Shown: positions 35,911 through 47,461, counted from the stretch's first letter. The stretch: DNA of 64,000 nt from Tessaracoccus sp. MC1679 (GCF_014164775.1 NZ_JACJGB010000001.1:1-64000), one strand, 5' to 3'. Translations and numbers: made by a program. The notes: a model not told the origin generated them from the sequence alone.

Positions 35911-36533
35911 TCGAGCGCGAGAGTTTCCCGTTGGACGCAGTGGCTGACCGCTTCCGCCGCGCTGCCCGCGCCGAACCCCAATGGTCGGATCCCGGCGACG
36001 GCACCTGGGACGCCATCGCGGCCGCCACCGGGGTCGCGGCGGCACCGGGCCCACCAACGCCACCCGAGCCTGCGTCTGCCCCGAGCGTCGGGATCGGCCG
36101 CCGGGAGTGGCTGTTCGGGCTGGGCGGCGTCCTCCTGGGCGCAGCCGCCGGCGCCACCGGGATGTGGGCATCAGGTGGGGCGGCAGAGCTGGGCGACGCG
36201 GTGCGTCGCGCCGTCCTCACCCCCCTGGACCGCCCCGATGAGGAGCTCGGCCGCGCGGAGTTGCTCCGCCGCAGCGCCGGCTACAGCCTGGCGGTCGAAG
36301 TGCCCGGCGGGGTGAACAACCCCAACGGCTACGTCGAGGTCTGGCTGATCAACATCGACCTCGCGCGCATGATCTCGGTGGGCGTCTTCGCCGCAGACGA
36401 GGTGGGCCGCTTCACCATCGACCCGTCGCTGATCGAGTCGGGCTATCTCATCGTGGACCTCTCCAACGAGCTGTTCGACGACGAGCCCCGTCACTCCGGC
36501 GACACGATCATGCGCGGAGAACTGCAGCTCTGA
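35907..36533 (+). CDS. membrane anti-sigma factor (RskA-like)
   Basis: A 208-residue protein. The N-terminal about 65 residues form a cytoplasmic segment (FPLDAVADRFRRAARAEPQW) ending in a Pro-rich linker. A single membrane helix lies around 70-92 (GRREWLFGLGGVLLGAAAG), with a twin-arginine-like RREWL start. The rest is an extracytoplasmic domain like the RskA C-terminal domain (YVEVWLINIDLARMISVGVF, LIESGYLIVDLSNELFDDEP). Coupled to the sigma gene by a 4-bp overlap. The N-terminal part is shorter and less ordered than a classical ZAS domain. Confidence 0.85.
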   Translation: MIERESFPLDAVADRFRRAARAEPQWSDPGDGTWDAIAAATGVAAAPGPPTPPEPASAPSVGIGRREWLFGLGGVLLGAAAGATGMWASGGAAELGDAVRRAVLTPLDRPDEELGRAELLRRSAGYSLAVEVPGGVNNPNGYVEVWLINIDLARMISVGVFAADEVGRFTIDPSLIESGYLIVDLSNELFDDEPRHSGDTIMRGELQL

Positions 36534-36543
36534 CCCTGGTGCG

Positions 36544-38553
<2,010 letters not shown>

Positions 38554-38647
38554 GCGCGTAAGCGTATCGGCCGCCGCCACGGGAGTCGCGGCGGGTACCC
38601 TCCCCCGGTATTGTGCGCCGGCTTGCCCCGTCCGACACACTTGAGTC

Positions 38648-39232
38648 ATGCCCCAAGCACAGGCCTCACCCCCCACGCTGTCCCGCGCCCTCGTCGTCGT
38701 CGGCGGCCTGCTGGCCCTGATGTGGGGTCTGGAGGTGATCGACGTGTTGACGCTCAACAGCCTGGACAATCTCGGCATCGAGCCACGCCAGACCAGCGAT
38801 CTGCCCAACATCCTGGTGGCACCGTTCCTGCACTTCGGATGGCCTCACCTGATCGGCAACACGCTGCCCTTCCTGGTACTCGGCGTCCTCACCTACCTCG
38901 CCGGAGTGGTGCGGTGGGTGGTGGCCAGCATCACCTCCGTGCTGACCTCAGGCCTGGCGGCCTGGTTCCTGTCCCCGGTGGGCACCATCACCGCCGGGGC
39001 CTCCGGGGTCATCTTCGGCTGGCTCACCTACCTCCTGGTGCGGGGGATCTTCAGCGGCAGGCCCGGCCAGATCGCCATCGCGGTGGTGGTCTTCCTCCTC
39101 TACGGCTCCGTGTTGTGGGGGGTCTTCCCGACGGCGCCTGGGGTCAGCTGGCAGGCTCACCTGGGCGGGGCCATCGGCGGCGTGGTCGCGGCCTGGCAGC
39201 TGCACCGTCGCCCGGATCAGCAGCGCGCCTAG
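38648..39232 (+). CDS. rhomboid-family intramembrane serine protease
   Basis: A 194-residue membrane protein with six predicted helices. The catalytic serine is Ser119 in GTITAGASG, and the catalytic histidine is His171 in SWQAHLGGAIGG. The HLIGNTLPFLVLG segment near 67-79 fits the family N/H motif. Substrates are unknown. Its stop overlaps the convergent mca stop by four bases, leaving no room for a terminator. Confidence 0.92.
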   Translation: MPQAQASPPTLSRALVVVGGLLALMWGLEVIDVLTLNSLDNLGIEPRQTSDLPNILVAPFLHFGWPHLIGNTLPFLVLGVLTYLAGVVRWVVASITSVLTSGLAAWFLSPVGTITAGASGVIFGWLTYLLVRGIFSGRPGQIAIAVVVFLLYGSVLWGVFPTAPGVSWQAHLGGAIGGVVAAWQLHRRPDQQRA

Positions 39233-40125
39233 ATGTAGAACTCGGGCGTGGTGGGGAGGTCGCGGAGGCCGGCGAAGAGGTCGGTCTCCGGGATCATCGT
39301 CGGCACCTTGGAGATCACCAGCTGGTAGTCCTCCGTGGGCCAGCCCGCCTGCTGGATGGCCAGCGGCACCGTGAACCATGGCCCGTCGGGGTCGATCTGG
39401 GTGGCGTGTGCCCTCAACGCCTCGTCGCGGGCCGGGAAGTACTTCGAGCACTCGACGAACGTGGTCAGCCGTGCGTGTGAGTACGGGTCGTCGTCGCGGG
39501 CCGGAACCTGGTAGTCCAGCCCGCTCTCGTGCATCGCCATCTCCAGCATCTCGTAGCGACGACGGTGGAAGCTCATGTGGTAGTACAGCTTGGCCGCCTG
39601 CCACGCCTCGCCGTGCTCGGGCCAGGCCTCCGGGTCCGCGGCCGCGCGGAACGCCTCCACCGTGATCCGGTGGCACATGATGTGATCGGCGTGCGGATAG
39701 CCGCCCCGCTCGTCGTAGGTGGTCACGACGTGGGGCCGGAACTGGCGGATCACCGCAACCAGGCGCCCCGCCGCGACCTTCGGGTCCTGCAGTCCGAAGC
39801 ACCCCTCCGGCAGTGGCGGCGGCGGATCCCCCTCGGGGAAGCCGGAGTCCACAAATCCCAACCAGACCTGGCTGATGCCCAGGATCTCCCTGGCCCGCTC
39901 CATCTCGCGCCGCCGGATCTCGGCGATGTTGGCCTCCACGAACGGGTCTCCCGCGAGCTTCGGGTTGAGCACCGAGCCCCGCTCCCCTCCGGTACAGGTG
40001 GCCACCATCACCTGAATTCCCTCGTCGACGTACCTGAGGGTGGTGGCCGCGCCCTTGCTGGACTCGTCGTCGGGGTGGGCGTGGACGTGCAGCAACCGCA
40101 GCTGGGTGGGCTCGGGGCCTGGCAT
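39229..40125 (-). CDS. mca: mycothiol S-conjugate amidase
   Basis: A 298-residue zinc amidase that cleaves mycothiol adducts to a mercapturate and glucosaminyl-inositol, detoxifying electrophiles. Metal motif AHPDDE at 16-21 and the downstream HADHIM supply the zinc ligands; the GGERG and DERGGYPHADH segments are typical of Mca as opposed to MshB. The length and the neighbours (DUF4307 and greA downstream, divergent) match mycobacterial Rv1082-Rv1080c. Its presence shows that the host makes mycothiol. Confidence 0.94.
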   Translation of the reverse strand: MPGPEPTQLRLLHVHAHPDDESSKGAATTLRYVDEGIQVMVATCTGGERGSVLNPKLAGDPFVEANIAEIRRREMERAREILGISQVWLGFVDSGFPEGDPPPPLPEGCFGLQDPKVAAGRLVAVIRQFRPHVVTTYDERGGYPHADHIMCHRITVEAFRAAADPEAWPEHGEAWQAAKLYYHMSFHRRRYEMLEMAMHESGLDYQVPARDDDPYSHARLTTFVECSKYFPARDEALRAHATQIDPDGPWFTVPLAIQQAGWPTEDYQLVISKVPTMIPETDLFAGLRDLPTTPEFYI

Positions 40126-40184
40126 GCCCCGTATTGTGGCAGGCGCGGATGGCCGGCCGGCGCGGGCAGGGCACAATGGACGGC

Positions 40185-40586
40185 GTGACCAGCCAGGACG
40201 AAGCCCGCATCGCCGCCCGCTACCCCAGGCGTTCCGCCGTGGATTACCTGATCGGCGGCGGGGCCGCCCTCGCCGTGCTGGGCGTCATCGTGCTGGTGGT
40301 CGTCACCGGGATCACCCGGGCCAACCCGCCTGTGGCCGCCATGGTCCGCGACTTCGACGTCATCAGCCCCACGAAGGTTGTCGCGGCGCTCGTGATCCAA
40401 CGCACGGATCCCTCCACGCTGGTGGAGTGCAGCATCTACGCGCAGGCGACCTCCTACGAGAAGGTCGCCGAGCAGCTGGTGAAGGTCCCGGCCGGCACCG
40501 AGGTACTCACCACCGTCGAGGTGACGCTGACCACGGTCAAGGAGGCCACGAGCCTCAGCATCGAGGGGTGCCGCGCGGTGGGCTGA
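40185..40586 (+). CDS. DUF4307-family membrane protein
   Basis: About 133 residues from GTG 40185 (ATG 40176 is possible). The short cytoplasmic start RIAARYPRR leads into one membrane helix (YLIGGGAALAVLGVIVLVVVTGI), followed by an extracytoplasmic beta domain containing two Cys (VECSIYAQA, IEGCRAVG) that could form a disulfide. The family always neighbours mca and greA in Actinobacteria; its role is unknown. Confidence 0.85.
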   Translation: MTSQDEARIAARYPRRSAVDYLIGGGAALAVLGVIVLVVVTGITRANPPVAAMVRDFDVISPTKVVAALVIQRTDPSTLVECSIYAQATSYEKVAEQLVKVPAGTEVLTTVEVTLTTVKEATSLSIEGCRAVG

Positions 40587-40598
40587 TAGGCTTGCTGA

Positions 40599-41099
40599 AT
40601 GTCTGAAACTTCTACCGACGTGGTCTGGCTCACGCAAGAGGCCTACGACAAGCTCGAGGCCGAACTCAACAATCTGAAGCTTGTGGGGCGCCCGGACGTG
40701 ACCGCACGCATCGCCTCTGCCCGCGAGGAGGGCGACCTCAGCGAGAACGGCGGCTACCACGCCGCCCGCGAGGAGCAGGGCCAGATGGAGGGGCGCATCC
40801 GTCAACTCGAGCACCTGCTGCGGCGCGCCCAGGTGGGCGAACCGGAGGGCGCGCACGACGAGGTGGCGCCGGGAAAGGTGATCACGGTCGCCTACGACGG
40901 CGACCCCGACGACACCGAAACGTTCCTCCTCGGCTCCCGCGAGATCCTGGGCTCTGATTCCTCCATCAGCCACGCGGTGTCGCCGCAGGCGCCGCTCGGC
41001 GCCGCCGTCGTCGGCGCGAAACTGGGCGACGAGGTGCGCTACGAGGCGCCCAACGGCCGCGAGATCATGGTCGTGGTGACCGGGATCACCACTCTCTGA
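40599..41099 (+). CDS. greA: transcription elongation factor GreA
   Basis: A 166-residue secondary-channel factor that stimulates RNA polymerase to cleave backtracked transcripts. The N-terminal coiled coil carries the acidic tip (REEGDLSENGGYHAAREEQG, residues about 46-65), and the C-terminal FKBP-like domain includes ISHAVSPQAPLGAAVVGAKLGDE cut to family core. Only 12 bp follow the DUF4307 gene, so they are cotranscribed. Confidence 0.96.
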   Translation: MSETSTDVVWLTQEAYDKLEAELNNLKLVGRPDVTARIASAREEGDLSENGGYHAAREEQGQMEGRIRQLEHLLRRAQVGEPEGAHDEVAPGKVITVAYDGDPDDTETFLLGSREILGSDSSISHAVSPQAPLGAAVVGAKLGDEVRYEAPNGREIMVVVTGITTL

Positions 41100-41102
41100 C
41101 CC

Positions 41103-41513
41103 TTACCCGAGCAGCTGGGCCGCCACCTCGGCGCTCAGCTCCCCCCGAGCCACCCGCGCCAGGATCTGATCCTGTGCGCTCGCCGACGGGGGCGCCTCCG
41201 ACGGGGACGCCTCCGATGTGGGCGCCTCGTCGGTCGGCGTGAGGCCCAGCTTGGCCAGCACGGCGTCCAGACGGGCCCTCGCCGTCGGGTAGGAGACCTG
41301 GAGATGCTTCTCCACCTCACGCAGGTTTCCCCGGGAGCCGAGGAAGACCCGAAGCAGGCCGAGGTCGGCCTCGCTCAGCGCACAGAAGTCACATCCGGCG
41401 AACTCGCCGGCGATCTCGGTGCCGCACTGCAGGCATCCCTTGCGGATGGTGATGAGCGCTTCCCCGCACACGGGGCAGTCCGCGGGGGCGTGGTACAGGT
41501 GGCGTCCGGTCAT
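41103..41513 (-). CDS. DUF2089-family zinc-ribbon/HTH regulator
   Basis: A 136-residue protein. An N-terminal zinc ribbon has two CxxC pairs (CPVCGE, CLQCGT) plus CDFC, followed by a helix-turn-helix (LGSRGNLREVEKHLQVSYPTARARL near residues 55-80). Then comes an acidic Ser/Glu/Pro linker and a C-terminal helix ending ARGELSAEVAAQLLG. DUF2089 genes usually sit beside LiaF/DUF4097-type genes, and here the next gene upstream in the transcript fits that pattern. It is likely a regulator of that cell-envelope partner. Confidence 0.88.
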   Translation of the reverse strand: MTGRHLYHAPADCPVCGEALITIRKGCLQCGTEIAGEFAGCDFCALSEADLGLLRVFLGSRGNLREVEKHLQVSYPTARARLDAVLAKLGLTPTDEAPTSEASPSEAPPSASAQDQILARVARGELSAEVAAQLLG

Positions 41514-41514
41514 C

Positions 41515-42318
41515 TCAGTCCTCCGACCTGATGGTGGCCATGCCCATCACGACGGCCACGTCGAGCCGCGCCGAGCCGTTGCCGACGACATATTCGTCGA
41601 CGCCTTCGCCGCCCCCTGGCCAGGTGATCCTGCCAAGGCGCGCCTCGCCACGGATGGTGACGTTGGCGCCCTTCGTGAGATGGACCGTGAGGGTGCCGGA
41701 CTCGACCCTGAGTCGCGACCGACCCATGCTGATGGGGCCACTGATGCTGATCCCGCCGGCCTGACTCAGCAGGTCCTCCACCTCGTGCACGTCCTCAAGG
41801 CTCGAGCCGCCGGCCGTCACCCTGATCCGTCCCAGCCTCGGCACATTCAGGGTGCGCAGCCCGCCGGTGGTGACCTCCGCATCGACGATGAGCTGAGGGT
41901 TGACGCGGATGGTGAGTTCCTTGCCCAGCCCGATGTCGCGGAGATCGTCGAGGTTGCGCGGTGGCCGGATCAGGGAGAATCCCTGGAAGCTGGGGCCGAA
42001 CTCGCCGGTGGAGTTGACCTCCATCACCGTGCCCACGCGGCGCAGGACGTGCGGGCCGTCGATGGTCAGCGTCGAGACGGTGGGGTCTCCCTCGATCCGC
42101 ACCCGCCGGCCCACCGCGGTGACAGAGATGCGCGCCAGCCCGCCGGCCTTGGGACCGCCGGGGGCGGAGTTGTCCGCGGGTGTGTCGCGGGGCGTGTCCT
42201 GCGGGGTCGTCGGGGCTGCCGCCGCCTTCGCTGCTTCGATGCGGCGGCCGGCTTCGGCGGCGTCGATGCGCCCGGCGGCCAGGTCGTCCAGGATAGGACC
42301 GAGATCGGGGTTGGTCAT
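41515..42318 (-). CDS. DUF4097-like adhesin-fold protein with short helical N-terminus
   Basis: A 267-residue soluble protein. Residues 1-32 form a SHOCT-like helical pair ([22 protein letters not shown]). A Pro/Thr linker follows, then a repetitive beta-strand region (about 60-267) resembling the DUF4097 beta-helix ([51 protein letters not shown]). There is no signal peptide. One base separates it from the DUF2089 gene. The pair resembles envelope-stress modules in Gram-positives; the function is inferred only. Confidence 0.8.
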   Translation of the reverse strand: MTNPDLGPILDDLAAGRIDAAEAGRRIEAAKAAAAPTTPQDTPRDTPADNSAPGGPKAGGLARISVTAVGRRVRIEGDPTVSTLTIDGPHVLRRVGTVMEVNSTGEFGPSFQGFSLIRPPRNLDDLRDIGLGKELTIRVNPQLIVDAEVTTGGLRTLNVPRLGRIRVTAGGSSLEDVHEVEDLLSQAGGISISGPISMGRSRLRVESGTLTVHLTKGANVTIRGEARLGRITWPGGGEGVDEYVVGNGSARLDVAVVMGMATIRSED

Positions 42319-42434
42319 GCCTAATGGTAAGCCTGCTTTCCATATTCGGAAGGCCCGGTTGCCATTTACCGGGGGAGGGTCAGGTGCATCCCTGGGCGAC
42401 TCACGGGGCGTGGGTGTGTGCCAGAGTTGGTCAC

Positions 42435-43112
42435 ATGCCGAAGCCGCTCGCCGAACTCGTCGCTCCGGACTGGGCCGCGGCCCTCGCCCCGGTGGAGGAC
42501 CGCATCGCCGCCATGGGCGCCTTTCTTCGGGAGGAGGTGGCCGCGGGACACGGCTACCTGCCGGCCGGGGAGAACATCCTGCGCGCGTTCACGCGCCCGC
42601 TCGCGGAGGTGCGCGTGCTCATCCTCGGGCAGGACCCCTATCCCACCCCCGGCAACGCCGTCGGCCTGTCCTTCTCGGTGGCCCCGGAGGTCCGCCCCCT
42701 GCCTGGCAGCCTGGTCAACATCTACCGTGAGCTGAAGGCGGACCTGGGCATCGAGCCGGCGCCCCACGGGGATCTGACGCACTGGTTCGAGCAGGGCGTG
42801 CTGCTGCTCAATCGTGTGCTGACGGTGCGGCCCGGCGCGCCCGCGTCGCACAGGGGCAAGGGCTGGGAGGAGGTCACGGCGTGCGCGGTTGAGGCGCTGG
42901 CGGCCCGGGGCGGCCCGCTGGTGGCGATCCTCTGGGGACGGGACGCGCAGACGGCCCGCCCACTGCTGGGCGAGGTGCCGGTGCTGGCCAGCGCCCACCC
43001 GTCGCCGTTGTCGGCCAGGAGCGGCTTCTTCGGGTCGCGGCCCTTCAGCCAGGCGAACCTCCTGTTGGACGAACAGGGCGCCGCCCCCATCGACTGGCGC
43101 ATCCCATCCTGA
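42435..43112 (+). CDS. ung: uracil-DNA glycosylase, family 1
   Basis: A 225-residue DNA repair enzyme removing uracil. The water-activating motif [16 protein letters not shown] has Asp67, and the second motif [21 protein letters not shown] carries the catalytic His; the Leu intercalation loop lies in it. The start ATG 42435 gives the normal length. Divergent from the DUF4097-like gene. Confidence 0.96.
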   Translation: MPKPLAELVAPDWAAALAPVEDRIAAMGAFLREEVAAGHGYLPAGENILRAFTRPLAEVRVLILGQDPYPTPGNAVGLSFSVAPEVRPLPGSLVNIYRELKADLGIEPAPHGDLTHWFEQGVLLLNRVLTVRPGAPASHRGKGWEEVTACAVEALAARGGPLVAILWGRDAQTARPLLGEVPVLASAHPSPLSARSGFFGSRPFSQANLLLDEQGAAPIDWRIPS

Positions 43113-43142
43113 GCCCTTGGGGGGCCGGTTAGCATCGTAACC

Positions 43143-43808
43143 ATGGAGATCGACGTCCTCGCCTGGCTCAACGCCCGCCGCGGCCACCCGCAGATGGTGT
43201 CGGAGGCCGATGCCCTCGCCGGCCGAAGCGCCCCCGTGCTGTCCCCGATGCCCGTCCACGAGGTGCTCGGCCTCCCCCTCGACGAGGTACCCGCAGGCTG
43301 CGAGGTGGCCTACTTCGCGCTCGGTTGCTACTGGGGTGAGGAGCGGCTGTTCTGGGAGACCGAGGGCGTGATCAACACCGCTGCCGGCTTCATGGGCGGC
43401 TTCACCCCCAACCCCACCTACAAGGAGACCTGCACGGGCCTCACCGGGCACACGGAGACGGTGCGCGTGGTCTTCGACCCGACCCGCGTCTCGTTCGAGG
43501 ACCTGCTGAGGCTGTTCTGGGAGAACCACGACCCCACTCAGCTCAACCGACAGGGTAACGACGTCGGCACCCAGTACCGCTCGGCCGTGTTCGCCGTCGA
43601 CGACGCCCAGCGCGAAGCGGCTGAGCGCACGCGAGCCGAGTTCCAGGCCCGCCTCACCGAGGCCGGATACGGGCAGATCACCACGGAGATCACTCCCGGC
43701 GCCACCTTCTACTACGCCGAGCGTGAGCATCAGCAGTACCTGCACAAGAACCCCCACGGGTACTGCCCCAACCACGCCACCGGCGTGCGGTGCGGCCCAC
43801 GGGCCTGA
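43143..43808 (+). CDS. msrA: peptide methionine sulfoxide reductase A
   Basis: A 221-residue MsrA repairing methionine-S-sulfoxide. The catalytic Cys62 lies in FALGCYWGEERLF, Glu and Tyr residues in GGFTPNPTYKE and NDVGTQYRSAVF complete the active site, and a C-terminal Cys (GYCPNHATG) is a likely resolving residue. The N-terminal 50-residue extension is typical of the actinobacterial type. Short 30-bp gap after ung. Confidence 0.95.
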   Translation: MEIDVLAWLNARRGHPQMVSEADALAGRSAPVLSPMPVHEVLGLPLDEVPAGCEVAYFALGCYWGEERLFWETEGVINTAAGFMGGFTPNPTYKETCTGLTGHTETVRVVFDPTRVSFEDLLRLFWENHDPTQLNRQGNDVGTQYRSAVFAVDDAQREAAERTRAEFQARLTEAGYGQITTEITPGATFYYAEREHQQYLHKNPHGYCPNHATGVRCGPRA

Positions 43809-43850
43809 CCTGTGGAGTGGGTGCCCCCCGGCCCCTTCTACACTGGCGCC

Positions 43851-44846
43851 ATGAGGACGTGGCGGATCGGGGCGGTGGCGCTGCTTGCCCTCGTCGCCGG
43901 CTGCACAGCACCCGCCCCCGGTCTGACCGGTAGCGGGTCCCCCACACCGGACATTCCGTCAGCCAGCCCAACCCCCTCTGCCACGGCGTCGTTCACCGGG
44001 AGGCCGCTGCCTGACAGCTACTTTCCCTTGGACTTCACCGTCACCGTGCCCCTGGCGGACGGCTCCGCGGGAGAGGTGGTCGCCGAGTTGCACCGGGTTG
44101 CCGGGGGCCTTCCGGTACTCAAGGTGGACGTGACCGCAGACGCGGCCACGCTCAGCGCGCTGCTCCCCGACCTGTCTGTGGCCACCTACCAGTGGCGCGA
44201 CGGCACGATCAGCCGGGTGGACTCTGACGTGCAGTACTTCGAGCAGGCCACCTTCGACCCCGAGGATTTTCCCGTGGATTCGGTGGGGCGGATGTTCGAC
44301 ATCGCAGACCTCCGCGGGGTCCGCGGAGACCTGGTGCTGCAGATCGTGGACTACCGCGACGGCCAGGTACTCATGACCGTCACGTCCAGGCCCGAGTCCG
44401 AGACCGTCTTCTTCCGGCAGGACGGCACCGCGGTGGCCGTGCTGGGCATGACCAGCGTGGCGGACATCACCTCGGGCATCGAGGAAGTGATCGGGGAGGA
44501 CCTCGAGGCCTACGCCGTCGGGTTCAACGCCACCCGCGGCTACTGGGCCGACCTTCCCGATGCGGAGGGCGGGGTGGTGCTGAACCGGGCACGCGTGGGC
44601 GCCGTCCCCGTCTTCGAGACCCGCCGCAACGACTCACCCACCGTAGCCACGTTCGACCCATCGCTGATCCAGGCTGCCGCGCTCGCCAAGGCGGTGGCCC
44701 AGTTCCAGACCACCCCGGAGGAGCAGTGCGACGTCGTCATCGACATGAGCCTGCAGCGCTCCGCGCCGGTGGTCAAGGTGGACTGCCAGGGCGAGCTGCA
44801 CTACGCGGACCTCGAAGGCCGCGACATGACGGCGCTCGTCGACTGA
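43851..44846 (+). CDS. lipoprotein, unknown family
   Basis: A 331-residue lipoprotein from ATG 43851. The signal peptide ends at the lipobox LVAGC (Cys near residue 18). A Pro/Ser/Thr-rich linker is followed by a beta-rich extracytoplasmic domain (LPDSYFPLDFTVTVPLADG, YQWRDGTISRVDSDVQYFE, PVVKVDCQGELHYADL). The overall layout recalls LppX/LprG lipid-binding lipoproteins but the core motifs are not convincing. A cargo or envelope role is possible. Confidence 0.78.
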   Translation: MRTWRIGAVALLALVAGCTAPAPGLTGSGSPTPDIPSASPTPSATASFTGRPLPDSYFPLDFTVTVPLADGSAGEVVAELHRVAGGLPVLKVDVTADAATLSALLPDLSVATYQWRDGTISRVDSDVQYFEQATFDPEDFPVDSVGRMFDIADLRGVRGDLVLQIVDYRDGQVLMTVTSRPESETVFFRQDGTAVAVLGMTSVADITSGIEEVIGEDLEAYAVGFNATRGYWADLPDAEGGVVLNRARVGAVPVFETRRNDSPTVATFDPSLIQAAALAKAVAQFQTTPEEQCDVVIDMSLQRSAPVVKVDCQGELHYADLEGRDMTALVD

Positions 44847-44855
44847 ACGCGGGCC

Positions 44856-45746
44856 CTACTGCCCCAGGTCGTCGGTGGAGAAGGTGTCGCACACATTCGG
44901 ATCGCCGCTGTTGAAGCCCTTGGCCACCCACAGCTGGCGCATCTCGGACGAGCCATGGGTCCAGCTCTCGGGGACCACACGGCCGCCCTGTTGCTGCTGG
45001 ATGTGGTCGTCCCCGACGGCCCGCGCCGCGTCCACGATGCGGTTCAGGTCGTCCTGGGTGATGGACTCGATCGGCGACTCGGGATCCTGGAGCGTATTGG
45101 CGAACCACACCCCCGCGTAACAGTCCGCCTGCAGCTCCAACCGGACCTGGCCCGAGGTGGGGCCGGAGTCGTTGCCCATCGAGCGGGCCTGCTGCATGGT
45201 GCCGGTGAGGTTGGAGATGTGGTGGCCGTACTCGTGCGCGACGATGTAGGCCTCTGCGGCATAGCCCCCGGCTGCGCCGAGCTGGTTGAGCAGGACGCCC
45301 ATGAACTCCGTGTCGATGTAGATCGTCTGGTCGCCTGGGCAGTAGAACGGGCCCATCTCGGAGGAGCCGGTGCCGCAGGCTGTGGCCACCTGCCCGCTGA
45401 ACAGCTGCGTGGTGGCCGGGCTGTAGCCCTCGACGACCTGGCTCCAGTAGTTCTCGATCGCGACGACATAGGCGGGCCAGCGACATTCCGGGTTGCTCTC
45501 GATGTCCGCCCCGGTCTGGCAGTCCGGATTCGGTTCGACCTGCTGGGGCGCCGCCTCACCGCCGCCGAGGATGTCGTCCGGATTGATGCCCAGGTTGCCG
45601 CCGCCGAACACCATGAGCAGAATCGCGATGATGAGGCCACCGAGCCCGCCGCCGACCGCCAGGCCACGGCCGCCGCGCCTGCCCCCACCGCCGCCGCCGT
45701 AGCGAATGTTGGCGTTGTCGATTCGGGCATTGTCACGAAACTCCAC
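44856..45746 (-). CDS. neutral zinc metallopeptidase, YpfJ family
   Basis: A 296-residue membrane-anchored protease. A Gly/Arg-rich N-terminus precedes one helix (GGLGGLIIAILLMVFGGG, near 33-50). The extracellular domain has four Cys and the zinc motif HEYGHH (His171, Glu172, His175), then LELQADCYAGVWF with the third ligand region. Substrates are unknown. Its 3' end lies 9 bp from the lipoprotein stop (convergent). Confidence 0.93.
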   Translation of the reverse strand: MEFRDNARIDNANIRYGGGGGGRRGGRGLAVGGGLGGLIIAILLMVFGGGNLGINPDDILGGGEAAPQQVEPNPDCQTGADIESNPECRWPAYVVAIENYWSQVVEGYSPATTQLFSGQVATACGTGSSEMGPFYCPGDQTIYIDTEFMGVLLNQLGAAGGYAAEAYIVAHEYGHHISNLTGTMQQARSMGNDSGPTSGQVRLELQADCYAGVWFANTLQDPESPIESITQDDLNRIVDAARAVGDDHIQQQQGGRVVPESWTHGSSEMRQLWVAKGFNSGDPNVCDTFSTDDLGQ

Positions 45747-45839
45747 GGCGCGCCTCCCTCAACTCTGTTCCGCCATACTAACCGCCGGCCGTCATCGCGG
45801 CGCTCAATCGCGCCCGGGGGCACCGTCTAGACTTGTCCA

Positions 45840-46535
45840 ATGCGCGTCGTGGGGGTCACCAGTCCAGTGGGGGCGCCGGTGATCAGCTACCACGTGGAGC
45901 ACGGGCAGCACCCGAAGGTGACCATGTTCGACCACGGCTATGTGCCGATCCGGCCCCTGTCCGCCACCATGCACGACGGCGAGATCTTGTTCACCTGGCT
46001 GGTGCGCGACGTGTGCGCCGCGGATCACCGCCCCCTCGAGCGGCACACCGTGTACGTGGCCTCCTCGAGTGAGACCCCGCACCGGCATCAACGGATCGGC
46101 GCCTACGCGCTCGTGGTCTCCGACCGCGGCCTCCTCGGCACCATCAATTCCTCCGTCACTGCGGCCCCCGGCACCTGGGCCCTGCCCGGCGGCGGCGTGG
46201 ACCCGGGCGAATCACCGGCGGACGCCGTGCTGCGGGAGGTGTTCGAGGAGACGGGCCAGAACGTGGTCATCGACAGGGTGTTGACCCTGGAGTCCGAGCA
46301 CTGGGTGGGGCGCTCATTGGCGGGGCGGCTGGAAGACTTTCACGCCCTCCGCGTGGTCTACGGGGCCACATGCGAAGCACCCAGCGACCCCGTCGTCCAC
46401 GATGTGGGTGGATCGACGCAAGGGGCCAGCTGGGTGCCGACGCGCTCCTGGCGCTCACTGCATTGGACCAATGGCTCGCGGACGCTGCTCTCGCAGTACG
46501 CCCGCAAGCTCAGCCGGCCTCAGTTCCTGAAGTAG
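45840..46535 (+). CDS. Nudix hydrolase with N-terminal extension
   Basis: A 231-residue protein. Residues 1-80 form a beta-rich extension ([21 protein letters not shown]) of unknown role. The Nudix domain then has a complete box [24 protein letters not shown] (core GX5EX7REVFEETG near residues 121-143), followed by [14 protein letters not shown]. Substrate unknown; the ADP-ribose/NADH-type is possible. Divergent from the YpfJ peptidase gene, with less than 100 bp for both promoters. Confidence 0.9.
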   Translation: MRVVGVTSPVGAPVISYHVEHGQHPKVTMFDHGYVPIRPLSATMHDGEILFTWLVRDVCAADHRPLERHTVYVASSSETPHRHQRIGAYALVVSDRGLLGTINSSVTAAPGTWALPGGGVDPGESPADAVLREVFEETGQNVVIDRVLTLESEHWVGRSLAGRLEDFHALRVVYGATCEAPSDPVVHDVGGSTQGASWVPTRSWRSLHWTNGSRTLLSQYARKLSRPQFLK

Positions 46536-47332
46536 CTCATGATGCGCAGGATCTCGGTGTACAGCCACACCATGGTGACCGTGATGCCGAGGGCCGCGCG
46601 CCACGATTCCTGAGCCGGGGCCTGGGCGGCGATGCCGCGCTCCACGGAATCAAAATCCACCACGAGGCTGAGCACGGCCAGGATGACCGCGATCACGGAG
46701 ATGCCGATGGACAGCAGGCCGGCGCCCGAGCCGATGTCACGGATGCCGAGGTTGATGCCGAACAGCGCAAGGACGAGGTTGACCAGGAACACGGCCGCCA
46801 ACGACGCCGTGGCGATGAACACGACCTTGCGGAACTTCGCGGTGACCCTGATGTTGAAGAACTTGTACGCCGCGAGGGTGGCGCCGGCTGTCACGAAGGT
46901 GGCGAGCACGGCGGAGACCACGATGCCGGGGTACATCATCTCGAACAGGAGCGAGAACGCGCCGACGAAGACGCCCTCGATGACGGCGTAGAACAGCACG
47001 CCGCCGATGGGGAGCTTGGCGCGGCCGGCCACCATCAGTACGGTCACGAACCCGACCAGGGCCGAGACGATGACCGCCGGGTACAGCAGGTTCGGCGGCA
47101 TGAACATGAAGGTGGCGATCGCGGTGACGAAGACCACGCCGAGCATGATGGCCGTCTTGGCGATCACGTCGTCGAGCGTCATCACGCCGCCGGTGCGGAC
47201 CGGCTGCTGGTAGGGGGCGGTGGCCGGCGGCGGGTACTGGGAGTACTGCTGCTGGTCATAGCCGTAGGTGGGCTGCTGCGGGGCAGCGTTGCGGGTGAAG
47301 GCGTCGGGGCGCCCGATGATGGGATTTGCCAT
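46520..47332 (-). CDS. Bax inhibitor-1/YccA family membrane protein
   Basis: A 270-residue protein from ATG 47332. The N-terminus is a Gln/Pro/Tyr-rich cytoplasmic tail (residues 10-45, [14 protein letters not shown]). Seven helices follow, with [19 protein letters not shown] and a C-terminal [21 protein letters not shown] matching the actinobacterial BI-1 group; the DFD motif carries the acidic pair of the pH-sensing pore. It may act as a calcium leak channel. The far upstream frame is open but is repeat DNA, not coding. Confidence 0.92.
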   Translation of the reverse strand: MANPIIGRPDAFTRNAAPQQPTYGYDQQQYSQYPPPATAPYQQPVRTGGVMTLDDVIAKTAIMLGVVFVTAIATFMFMPPNLLYPAVIVSALVGFVTVLMVAGRAKLPIGGVLFYAVIEGVFVGAFSLLFEMMYPGIVVSAVLATFVTAGATLAAYKFFNIRVTAKFRKVVFIATASLAAVFLVNLVLALFGINLGIRDIGSGAGLLSIGISVIAVILAVLSLVVDFDSVERGIAAQAPAQESWRAALGITVTMVWLYTEILRIMSYFRN

Positions 47333-47461
47333 GTCACTTGCTCTTTCTGGGTGCAACCCGAGGAGGAGGCTGTCGATCTCCATGGTACCGAGAGGCGCAA
47401 CCAAAGCTGTGCTTCGCCCACTCGGGCGCGGCGTCGCCACCCCCGTGCCAGGATCGTGGGT

